A DNA stretch of 64,000 nucleotides from Corbicula japonica (taxonomy: Eukaryota; Mollusca; Bivalvia; Venerida; Cyrenidae): assembly GCA_038501625.1 (NCBI GenBank), contig JAZAYU010000009.1, positions 7,244,396 through 7,308,395 of the forward strand, given 5' to 3'. Shown piece by piece: positions 1 through 11,400 of this stretch (the stretch's first letter is position 1; the number at the start of each line of letters is the position of its first letter). Position numbers and translations under genes: made by a program. The notes under the pieces were generated by a model. The model did no database searches and had not been told where the DNA came from. It was given only the letters and a program-made list of their open reading frames with translations.

Positions 1-113
1 TAACATCAGTGCCCAAGGTTATAAAACTGAGCATGGAAACCAGTCTCAAATCTCAAGCATCTGATTGGCTGAAATGGCGACTGGTTTCTAATCTCAGCTT
101 TATAACCTTGGGG
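1..113. repeat. Family A palindromic repeat, copy 1
   Basis: Inverted repeat: AAGGTTATAAAACTGAG on the left and the complement (CTCAG.TTTATAACCTT) on the right, separated by CAGCCAATCAGA-type sequence. About eight copies occur in the window, so this is a short palindromic mobile element of MITE type. Confidence 0.8.
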
Positions 114-678
114 CCAGATGGGACATCTGTGATATCTGATCCAGATCTACACTGGTTGCCTCTTGGTCAGAAATACCAGTAACATAGTAAACTAAAAGTG
201 AACAGTGTAGATCCTGATCACATGGCCCTGCTGATCTGGGTCTACACCATTCACTTATATCATAAAAGTCCTAGCTATGGAGTAAAGGGTTAAAATTGTT
301 GGCCAAATTCCCAGTCCAACACAGCAAAACATTTTCTATCATGACTTTAGTATCATTTGCCTATCCTTTTACTGGTATATCATAAACAAGAGGGCCAATA
401 GCCCTATCGCTCACCAGATTCTTGGATTCATGAAATGAAAGGTAGAAAATTATTTAAGAAAATAACAAATACACAGCTGACTTATAGCATCACACATGAG
501 ATGACGATTCTACTTCATTTGCTGGTGTATTATAGCATTTCATACTGTTACACTTGTGTTTAATTCCAAGAAGCCTCTAGTCTTCAATCCATTACATAAA
601 TGCAAATAATCTGTTTTCTTTTGAGGCAGTAGTTTGGTTGAAATTAATAGAATATAGCTTTTCCTACAAAAATGCTAA

Positions 679-893
679 ACCCTTTCCTCCATATATATAT
701 ATATATATACCTTTATTGCGTGGACAAAGTGTAGATCCAGATCAGCCAGCATATCCCTACCATCTGAACAAAATCTACACTGTTACCTTTTTTATTTGTT
801 CAGTTACTTCTGACTAAAATGCAACCAGTGCAGAACCTAAACAGACGACACAAATGAGCCACCTGATCTGGATCTACACTGTTGGCATTGCAT
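679..893. repeat. Family B palindromic repeat, copy 1, left part (interrupted)
   Basis: Begins CCTTTCCTCCATATAT and contains GTGTAGATCCAGATCAGCC and CTGATCTGGATCTACACTG. Its expected right end (AAAATGTGTATATATGGAGG) is found at about 3943-3962, so the tandem-array element at ~900-3940 split this copy. An (AT)n run lies at 689-708. Confidence 0.75.
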
Positions 894-899
894 AACAAG

Positions 900-3800
900 A
901 TATCAGTGGAACTGATGGATGCTCCCCGGGGTAATTATGGGGACACATCAGAGAAATTACTGGGAGAGACATCCTGACCAAGTTTCATGACAATCGGAGC
1001 AAAAATGTGACCGCTAGAGTGTTAACAAGAAAATTCTATTTTTAGTAACAGTGACCTTGACCTTGGACCAACCGACATGGGTATTGTACTCGACACACCG
1101 CCTTGTCATGTTGAACATTTGTGCCAAGTTATTTTAAAAACCAATGAGAAATAACAAATTTACAGCCAAGACAAGATAAAAGTAACAGTGACCTAGTTTT
1201 TGGACCGAGATGACCCATATTCAAACTCGTCCGAGAAATTACTGGGACAGACATCCTTACCAAGTTTCATGACAATCGGAGCAAAAATGTGACCGCTAGA
1301 GTGTTTACAAGAAAATTCTATTTTTAGTAACAGTGACCTAGTTTTTGGTCCCAAATGACCCATATTCGAACTCGTCCAAGAAATCATTGGGACAAACATC
1401 CTGACCAAGTTTCATGACAATCAGAGCAAAAATGTGACCGCTAGAGTGTCAACAAGAAAATTCTATTTTAGTAACTGTGACCTAGTTTTTGGACCCATAT
1501 GACCCATATTGGAACTCGTCCGAGAAATTACTGGGACAGACATCCTGACCAAGTTTCATGACAATCAGAGCAAAAATATGACCGCTAGAGTGTTAACAAG
1601 AAAATTCTATTTTTAGTAACAGTGACCTAGTTTTTGGACCCAAATGACCCATATTCGAACTTGTCAAAGAAATCATTGGGACAAACATCCTGACCAAGTT
1701 TCATGACAATCAGAGCAAAAATGTGACCGCTAGAGTGTCAACAAGAAAATTCTATTTCTAGTAACAGTGACCTAGTTTTTGGACCCATATGACCCATATT
1801 GGAACTCGTCCGAGAAATTACTGGGACAGACATCCTGACCAAGTTTCATGACAATCAGAGAAAAAGTCTGGCCGCTATTTTTAGTAACAGTGACCTAGTT
1901 TTTGGACCCAGATGACCCATATTCGAACTTGTCCGAGAAATTACTGGGACAGACATCCTGACCAAGTTTCGTGACAATCTGAGCAAAAATGTGACCACTA
2001 GAGTGTTAACAATAAAATTCTATTTTTAGTAACAGTGACCTAGTTTTTGGACACAGATGACCCATATTCGAACTTGTCAAGGAAATCATTGGGACAAACA
2101 TCCTGACCAAGTTTCATGACAATCCGAGCAAAAATGTGACCGCAAGAGTGTCAACAAGAAAATTCTATTTCTAATAACAGTGACCTAGTTTTTGGACCGA
2201 GATGACCCATATTCAAACTCGTCCGAGAAATTACTGGGACAGACATCCTTACCAAGTTTCATGACAATCGGAGCAAAAATGTGACCGCTAGAGTGTTAAC
2301 AAGAAAATTCTATTTTTAGTAACAGTGACCTAGTTTTTGGTCCCAAATGACCCATATTCGAACTCGTCCAAGAAATCATTGGGACAAACATCCTGACCAA
2401 GTTTCATGACAATCAGAGCAAAAATGTGACCGCTAGAGTGTCAACAAGAAAATTCTATTTTAGTAACAGTGACCTAGTTTTTGGACCCATATGACCCATA
2501 TTGGAACTCGTCCGAGAAATTACTGGGACAGACATCCTGACCAAGTTTCATGACAATCAGAGCAAAAATATGACCGCTAGAGTGTTAACAAGAAAATTCT
2601 ATTTTTAGTAACAGTGACCTAGTTTTTGGACCCAAATGACCCATATTCGAACTTGTCAAAGAAATCATTGGGACAAACATCCTGACCAAGTTTCATGACA
2701 ATCAGAGCAAAAATGTGACCGCTAGAGTGTCAACAAGAAAATTCTATTTCTAGTAACAGTGACCTAGTTTTTGGACCCATATGACCCATATTGGAACTCG
2801 TCCGAGAAATTACTGGGACAGACATCCTGACCAAGTTTCATGACAATCAGAGAAAAAGTCTGGCCGCTATTTTTAGTAACAGTGACCTAGTTTTTGGACC
2901 CAGATGACCCATATTCGAACTTGTCCGAGAAATTACTGGGACAGACATCCTGACCAAGTTTCGTGACAATCTGAGCAAAAATGTGACCACTAGAGTGTTA
3001 ACAATAAAATTCTATTTTTAGTAACAGTGACCTAGTTTTTGGACACAGATGACCCATATTCAAACTTGTCAAGGAAATCATTGGGACAAACATCCTGACC
3101 AAGTTTCATGACAATCCGAGCAAAAATGTGACCGCAAGAGTGTCAACAAGAAAATTCTATTTCTAATAACAGTGACCTAGTTTTTGGACCCAGATGACCC
3201 ATATTCGAACTCGTCTGAGAAATTACTGGGACAGACATCCTGACCAAGTTTCATGACAATCGGAGCAAAAATGTGACCGCTAGAGTGTTAACAAGAAAAT
3301 TCTATTTTTAGTAACAGTGACCTAGTTTTTGGACCCAAATGACCCATATTCGAACTTGTCAAAGAAATCATTGGGACAAACATCCTGACCAAGTTTCATG
3401 ACAATCAGAGCAAAAATGTGACCGCTAGAGTGTCAACAAGAAAATTCTATTTCTAGTAACAGTGACCTAGTTTTTGGACCCATATGACCCATATTGGAAC
3501 TCGTCCGAGAAATTACTGGGACAGACATCCTGACCAAGTGACTGCTAGAGTGTTAACAAGAAAATTCTATTTTTAGTAACAGTGACCTAGTTTTTTGGAC
3601 CCAGATGACCCATATTCGAATTTGTCGAAGAAATCATTGGGACAAACATCCAATGACCAAGTTTCATGACAATCGAAGCAAAAATGCGACCGCTAGAGTG
3701 AAAAAAAGAAAATTATATTTTTAGTAACAGTGACCTAGTTTTTGGACCCAGATGACCCATATTCGAACTCGTCCGAGAAATCATTAGGACAAACATCCTG

Positions 3801-3940
3801 ACCAAGTTTTAAAACAATCGAGGCAAAAATGTGACTGCTAGAGTGTTAACGAACTAATGCGGGACGTACTGACAAACGGATGGACGGACAACCTGGTGAC
3901 TATATGCTCCCCCGAATTTCTTCAGGGAGCATAAAAATGT
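900..3940. mobile_element. Pearl/Helitron-like element with ~145-bp tandem array
   Basis: About 20 tandem monomers of 144-145 bp, seen from the spacing of CCTAGTTTTTGG at 1192, 1337, 1481, 1626 and 1771, with one short 123-bp monomer. Monomers contain ACCAAGTTTCATGACAATC and TGACCGCTAGAGTGT. The left side starts near GGATGCTCCCCGGGG and the right side ends TTCAGGGAGCATAAAAATG after a GACGGACGGACA-type stretch. Bivalve pearl elements have this plan (unique ends flanking 150-160 bp tandem cores). Open frames in the array are spurious. Confidence 0.75.
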
Positions 3941-3984
3941 GTATATATGGAGGTAAGGCTTAAAGACTGGTTTGGTCAAGATCA

Positions 3985-4065
3985 GGGCCAAAGACAATAA
4001 AACTGAGACTAGAGACCATACTCAATTCTCAAGCATCTGACTGCCAAAAACTGATACTAGAAAAA
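3985..4065. repeat. Family A repeat, partial copy 2
   Basis: GACAATAAAACTGAGACTAGAGACCA followed by CTCAA.TCTCAAGCATCTGA; only the left arm survives. Confidence 0.55.
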
Positions 4066-4144
4066 AATCAAATGCATGAGTTCTGAGACCTCCTATTAAT
4101 TTGCCAGTTTGTTTACATACACTGTATACAGCTGAGACCTCTCT

Positions 4145-4385
4145 TTAACCCTTTCCTCCATATATACCCATTTTTACGCATCTGCGAAAAGTGTAGAACC
4201 AGATCAGCCGCCACATTCGAGCCGTCTGATCAGGATCTGCACTGGTCCCATTTTGGTCAGAAATAACCTAATGAATCAAAAAGCAAACAGTGTAGATCCT
4301 GATAAGATGGCATGGATGTGCTGGCTGATCTGAATCTACACTGTTCGTCCACGTAATAGAGTTGTGTCTATGAAGGAAAGGGTTA
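4145..4385. repeat. Family B palindromic repeat, copy 2 (complete)
   Basis: Full ~240-bp copy: starts TTAACCCTTTCCTCCATATA, ends TGAAGGAAAGGGTTAA. Internally it is built of four alternating ~50-bp blocks around GATC..CAGATCAGCC.G..CA..C, so each half is itself palindromic. Confidence 0.8.
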
Positions 4386-4884
4386 ATATAGTCTGAACAT
4401 TTTTAGAATGTGCTTCAAATTTGTTGTAGTTGTTGTTTTACTTACAAACAGTGAACAAAATATTAAGAAAAGCCTGATATTCAAAGTGCTATAAAGTAAG
4501 AATGTTTATTTGGTCAGTTTCCATAGAAAATGACAAAATTTACCTTATAAAAACTTCCAGAGCAAAGTTCTTAATATTGCATAACACAGATCTAAGCAGG
4601 AAAGTTCAGTAGGTCATTTGACCAGCAACAGAAGGAATGACCTAATACATCTTAAAATATTTTGAACCTTAATATAGCTGAAGACAGGTAAAACTATTGG
4701 AATTTTGACACTTGAAATTTTCACCCTGCTACTAAAATTTTTGTTTCAAATTTTATCACTGAACAACCAGTTAATGAAATGTTCAGGAAAGATTGAATTT
4801 TAAAATGGTATAAAGTTTGTGCCAAAATCTGGTTGATAACTGTAGAAAATCAAAGGTTAAAAACAGATTTTGAAAGAAAAAAAA

Positions 4885-5225
4885 ATTTAAAACCCCAGGG
4901 CGGGGCCCCTGGGCACTTCAAGAACATGATTTTAATAATTTGAGTAGAGCTCATCAATATCAATATTCATACCGAATTTGATGACAATCCGATAAAAAAT
5001 GTGACCTCTATTGCTTTAACAACATTTTTGCTTTAATCTGACCTAGTGACCTAGTTTTTGACCCAAGATGACCCAGTTTTGAAAGGGATCGCGACAAAAT
5101 CAAGAGAAACATTCTGACCAAGTTTGATGACAATCGGTTAAAAATTGTGGCCTCTATTGCGTTAACAAACAAAATGTTGACGGGCGACGGACATCTGGTC
5201 CCTCTCTGATCACAATAGCTCACTC
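4885..5225. repeat. Decayed tandem-array element remnant
   Basis: Starts with a GC-rich palindrome (CCCCAGGGCGGGGCCCCTGG) and contains two degenerate monomers related to the 900-3940 array (GTGACCTAGTTTTTGACCCA, ACCAAGTTTGATGACAATC) and a GACGGGCGACGGACA end. Confidence 0.6.
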
Positions 5226-5324
5226 AGAGTCCAAAAATAATAATGACCCTTATATGCAGCAAATTGGAACCTTATATTTAGAGAAGCAGAAAAATCTATC
5301 TATTGTAGAACACTATAAGTTTAC

Positions 5325-5479
5325 CATATGTCCTGCATCCAGGATCCAATAGAAGGAGAAATTATCAACTGTTTTAACAAAGCCTGAGGTTAGATCAGTA
5401 ACTGGATGCAATATAGGCTTCCGATCAGCATCTCGGAATTTAGCGGCATTGGTCAATCTGTACACCCATGCTTCAGTAC
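5325..5479 (-). CDS. SCPEP1: SCPEP1-like exon 10 (catalytic His), last exon visible
   Basis: Begins TEAWVYRL and ends FSFYWILDAGHM at donor GTAAAC; the histidine of AGHM is the catalytic base. Exits in phase 0, so one more exon starting with the usual VP(S/A)D is required. I did not find it in 1-5324. Confidence 0.95.
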
Positions 5480-8400
5480 CTACAGAAAAACCAACAGTTT
5501 CCAGATGTTTATATTACTACGACTAATACCAGATATTGTTCTCTTACTGTTTATTTATTGTGTATGTCATTTGAAATAAAGTCAGTTAATAAAATAAGTG
5601 CTTCTTTTCTTGATGTGTTGGAAGCTGTTTTGGTTTCCCTATGTGGCTTCCTGGCATATGTACTTCATACTTTGAAAGGGGACCCCAGAATATGAGTAAT
5701 ATCAGTAAGCACATGAAAAAGTGAAAGAATTCCAAAGCTATGTAACTTGAGATACTTAAACTATTTGTGTCCACTGTGGCTGAAATACACTTAAGCAAAT
5801 TGCGTAATATTCAGAAATATATGCATTCTTCTCAACCGCCTTAAGAGCCAAAATAATGGACAGAATGTGTATGGGAATACTTTTTACAAGCACCATATGG
5901 CACAATCATATGTATTGTGTCAGGCCAGATACTAACCGACAGTATCAACAATGAGATCAAGCTGTCCCGAATATACCACCACTTTCAGCTCGGTATTCTG
6001 TATCAGCTCATCCACTGTAACACAATCAATTAGAAAGAAGCTCTAATTAAATACGACATTGGTTTTTAGGTTTATCCTATTTATTAGACTGGCTCCAGTC
6101 CCTTTGTTCTGTGTTATGTTCTTCTGTCATCCAAAAGCTATACCAAGAAAATTAACTCTGGCAGGCACTTAATTTTTCTGTTTTTACCTTCCCTTAGCTC
6201 TCAGAACATAGATGGTTTGACAAAATCAGAATAAGAAACTAAGAAATGAAAATAAATATGTCAAAGTTATTATGAAAATTATTTTAATAGAACCATCTAG
6301 CCGTGTGCCAGGATACCAATTTATTTTATTGTTTCCGGTGAATTATAGAGTTTTCCCGGTGAAATAAAAGTGGTATTTCACTGTTTTCAAACAGTGGAAT
6401 ATCATTTTTATTTTCACTGATTTTTCACGTTGGTACCCAAATGCACATATCATTCTGAATGAGTATGTTATGAAAACGGGCTCAAATTAATCCTTTCACT
6501 GCCATAAGGAAGGCATATGCCGTCCCTATTATTTTCGGCGTATTTGCCATATGGACGGCTTTTGCCGTTTCTATATATAGACCAGCATGCTATCTGATCT
6601 GGATCTACACTGTTTGCTTCTTGTTCACAAATAACCTTATGAATCTAAAATGACAAGGATGTGCCAGCTGATCAGTGCCCAAGGTTATAAAACTGAGCAT
6701 GGAAACCAGTCTCAAATCTCAAGCATCTGATTGGCTGAAATGGTGACCAGTCGCCATTTCAGCCAATCAGATGCTTGAGATTTGAGACTGGTTTCCAAAC
6801 TCAGTTTTATAACCTTCAGCCCTGATTTACACTTTTCCCCCATGTGCTTAAAGTCGTCTCTATGGAGTGAAGGGTTAAATCAAACCAGTGTACATATCTT
6901 AACCTCAGACTTTCACATTCTACAAACCAAAAAATCTCCAAAAAATGCTATAAGCATTATCATAGTCTTTTGAATCTTACTCAAGCTTATGATTAACCAC
7001 TCTAAATAAATTGTTACCTATATCAACAACTGGTTTCATAAAATCTTCACTTTGTGTTGCAAATACTTCATCTGACTGTCCTGAAATAAAAAAAATCTTT
7101 ATGTAACATGGGTTCAAAACAATTAAAACTTAAACTGAATAGACAAGATCTTGAATTTAATGTCTATACTTCCCACAAGTTAAACTGATCCAGGTACAAA
7201 AAACAACATTGATACTGACATTTGTCCTTGCAGAAGTTGCAGTGTTAACATAATATGTTAATATCAATGTTGTTTTGTACCTGGATAAGCTAAATATGGG
7301 AAATAAAGAAATGAAATTATCAAACAGCACAGAGTGAATCAGCTGCCCCAATAGGTGATTGTGATGTCCTACTGTCATACATAAATTAACACATTTTAAA
7401 ATTTGTATTCTGTTGATGAATGTATAAAACAGTTAATGTATATGCGTACAAGAAAAGGCTACAGTGGGATAAACTAAATAATATGTCATACAATTTCTGC
7501 TACAGTACTGAAGCCCAATAAGATTGTAAGACATTTTAAAAACAAGTTGATAAAAAAATTGGATTTACCTCCCCATTTAACCTTGTCTGGAATAATACCA
7601 AGTTTTTCCTTTATTTTCCCGTTCATGAGTGCATCCAAGTCGTCTTGATGTAGTCTTGCCAACATACGCCTCGACAGATCACTCTTCCCTGTAATACATT
7701 GTTTGCAATTAACGATTAGCATAAGTAACTGAATATATATATATATATAATTATACATATTTAAATCATAAAAATTAAAAAACATTGTGGATTTGATCAA
7801 ATGACCCTTCACACTATTAAATTAATGATGTTCATTAAAGTTATAATGGAATAATTCATTTATACATCTGAATTTAATCTCATTATCATCATTTTTTCAA
7901 AACTTTCATCACTTAATGTTACAATTAGCCGGTGTAATAATTTTGTCCTGCAACACTAACAAGGTGTTTATTGTAATACGTAAGAGGCACTTGTATTAAT
8001 AGTCTTCAACTGAAAAAGCTCTCCGTTTTCCTCAGAGAGGAAATTAGTCTTAACATTTGCATACTGGTACATGTACAACCAATATTATCAAGTTTATATT
8101 TTGTTTATCCAAGGTATTTATTGCAGCCATATCAATATCAGTTATAAGGTTTAGTAGCTTAAACAGTTGCGCATCACAGTTAAGGCTTACACAACATTAT
8201 CAGTGAAAGTGTGTAACTTCAATTACCAGGGTTGTGTACGACAGAACTGTTTTGTGCAATGTTTTCAAGGGCATGCTCATAATTATAATGATGCAGTAAA
8301 AGTGAATAGAACTGTTACCTATCTGTACAAATTTATAGCACCGCTAAACTATGCCCCAAGGTCATAAACACAAGATTGGAGACAAGTCTCAAATCTCAAG

Positions 8401-11400
8401 CATCTGATTGGCTGAATTGGATTCTTGTCTCCTTGAGATTGTTAGGTAAACAGCATTTTTGTTAAAGCATCATTAGCACCTGTAGAAGTTTAATATAAAT
8501 TAATGGGTGCTGATAGAAATCATGCTTTCAGAAATTAAAAAGAAATAAAGGGATAATAGACCACTTAACCATTTTCTTCATGGATATGCCTTTTGTTACT
8601 TAAGCAACAAATGTGGATTCATATCAGCTGGCACATTCATAACCAACCAAATCTAAAAAGACACCAGTGAATATATCGAGAATTGCATGCAAGACAGTCA
8701 TCACAACATTGAAATAAAGAAGAAGTTATGACAGTCTTGCATGCAATCTTTGATATGTAGTGGCTTATCTGGATCTACATGGTTCGCCCGTGGAGTGTCT
8801 GCCATATCAGATGCAGTTAAGGGTTAGGGATGTTTATTTCTGATTGGGGGTTTCCCCAATACATGTATTTTACATTTAATCAGCCACTAACTCATATAGA
8901 AGAAAACTAGCAGAGTTTTCCAAAAAGTATCTGTAAATAACTCACCAGCAAACAGACTGGACTTCTCTTCCTGTCCCCACTCGAGGATATTATAGAAGTT
9001 GACACCATTTGTTACAAGTTCCACAATAGTCTGTGCAGCTCCCCATTGATCAGTCGCTTGTGTCCACATGCCTTTGTCAATACTATCTTGAATCTTCTGT
9101 ACAGAGTCATTGATAGACTTATACCCAGCCTGGTCTACTAGAGAATTGGTATAGAGGTATGGCGCCCATGTCACTGTAGAATCTATTGGAGAAATCCATG
9201 AGTCTCCCATAGCAAGTCCTTTAAAGTTACAGGTGATATTCCCAGCTTGAATGTTCTGAAATACATATATTTACCACTTGTATACAAAATACTCAGATGT
9301 TTATTGGTGTAGTCTACAATTAATAGCTTTTATATATATTTACACAGCAAAAATCATATAATACAAGAGAGGCTCTGTATACAGTGAAACCCCTATATAA
9401 CGGACACCTAAGGGACTGAGGGAAAGTTTCCTTAAAAGCGGGTTGTCCTTAATTGTGGGTTTAAATCTAGAAGGGAACATGTCTGTTCTTTAAAAAATCG
9501 CCCATAGTACCGGGGTGCCTGTAATATCTAGTGTCCTTAATGAGGAGTTGAACTTTACAATGTACTTGTAAAAGATGTATGAATTATCAAGTTATATATA
9601 AAAGTATTATACAAGCTATGTTCAAGTATTGTGTCTGCATTAAATCCCCAGCCCTAAACTTAACTAAGAATATACTATTGAAAAATCATATTTGTCCATA
9701 TAGACTCCAAAATGTAAACTCTCTTACAGAACACAAAAGGTCCGATCGAATTCTTTCTTTTAGACGGGATTTTCAATAATATTGTTAAATTATCGTTAAC
9801 GAACTTTTAAGAAGCTAAATATAATGGAGGTATATTTAGCATCGGTTTTTGATGAAGAGACCACTTCATGCGCAATCTCGATTTCTATGACGTTTCGGAA
9901 ATCCTACTTTCGCTTTTAGTCGCCCGGACCAAATTTATTTTAGTAAATTAAAATGTTATTAACCCGAATTAATTCTGCAAATTTGTACCTATAGTTCCAA
10001 ATGCATGTAATATTTCATACACGAGCAGGTTTAATTGAAGTAAAGCCGCTTTAAATTGATTGGTAATACAAAAGACACTGACCTGATATAATGCCCGGCT
10101 TATAGCTGCTGTCATTTTCCCTCCGTATGACTCAGAGAAAATGTAAAAAGGAACTTTCTGTAAAATAGATACATTTCTCAGATAGACATGTGAATTTCAA
10201 AAAAACTTTCGTTTGGTTTCAGTCTTGGCTTTAACAAATACCATGATAGTTGTTTAATGACCAAATATCTGATTAGTTAACAAAGTAAATACCTGGATCA
10301 TAAAAATTTACTTATTATAAAAGTTAAACCATGATATTCTCATCATACCAAACTGGAATTGTGATCCTTAAGACCTCAAAACTGATAATTTGATAGAATC
10401 ATAATTCACATGACTACGCTGTTGCTTTTTTGAGATCTACGATCTCTGTAGATTGCAAAAGCAGATGAGAAGTGTATACAGGTTTAATTATCAATTAATC
10501 ACATTCATGAAAACAAGTTGAGAATAGAATTTCACTGTTGTTTTCAAAATTTTTGTACAGTACCAGATTTATAAAAAGTGGAAATAAACATTAAAGCATT
10601 TACCTGAAACTGTGGTGCTTTCTCCATGAAGAATGTTTGAAGGGTGACCATCATGTCCTGTGCAATGCCAGTGACATTGTGTGTAAAATATTTTTTATTG
10701 TCTACATAACTATACCCTGTGCCCACTGGGTTATCAACAAACAGCAAACTGACTTCCTGCAACTGTTAAACCAAATAAAAGCATGAAAATAGCTGTTGTC
10801 AATTAAAAAAGTTACACAATTTATGTAAGTTGTATAACTGGATCTGCCTTTCATATAGTGGCTGTAAAAAGGCACAACAAAGTAAGTGTTGTTACATAAA
10901 TATAATTCCAACTTTTGTTAGCTGTGTCATCACCTTGTTGATTGACAGTTCTCAAAAGACTTGAAAAAGTTCAGTGTTTAATAGGAGTTTTCACCACCAA
11001 TGGTCTACAAGCATTTAACTTTCTGTATTCATAAAACTAATTTACCACCTCTACTGTATACATTGTTCATTGTTTTTTTTTTGGCATCTTATAGTATCCT
11101 CAAGACCCAAGATTATAAAACTGAGAATGGTGACCAGTCTCAAATCTCAAGAATCTGATTGGCTGAATGGAGACAAGTCTTAACAATCGCAGATTTTTTT
11201 ATTCTTGGGTCTTATCTCATTAGTTCATTAACAGAATAGAAAGTAAACATAATGTTTTACCCAGGTTGTATTTCTAGGATCAAGTTGTACATCTAGAGGA
11301 CCGATTTCTTCAAAATTACCAAACCCTGTGCCAGATCCTCCTGGACCACCCTGATTACAGAAACAAATGTACACATTTAAAATAAAAAATAAGAAACATT

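Noticed and set aside
900..3940. Possible coding repeat protein or CRISPR-like array
   Set aside because: Monomers of ~145 bp are non-coding in all frames over their length and have no spacer structure.
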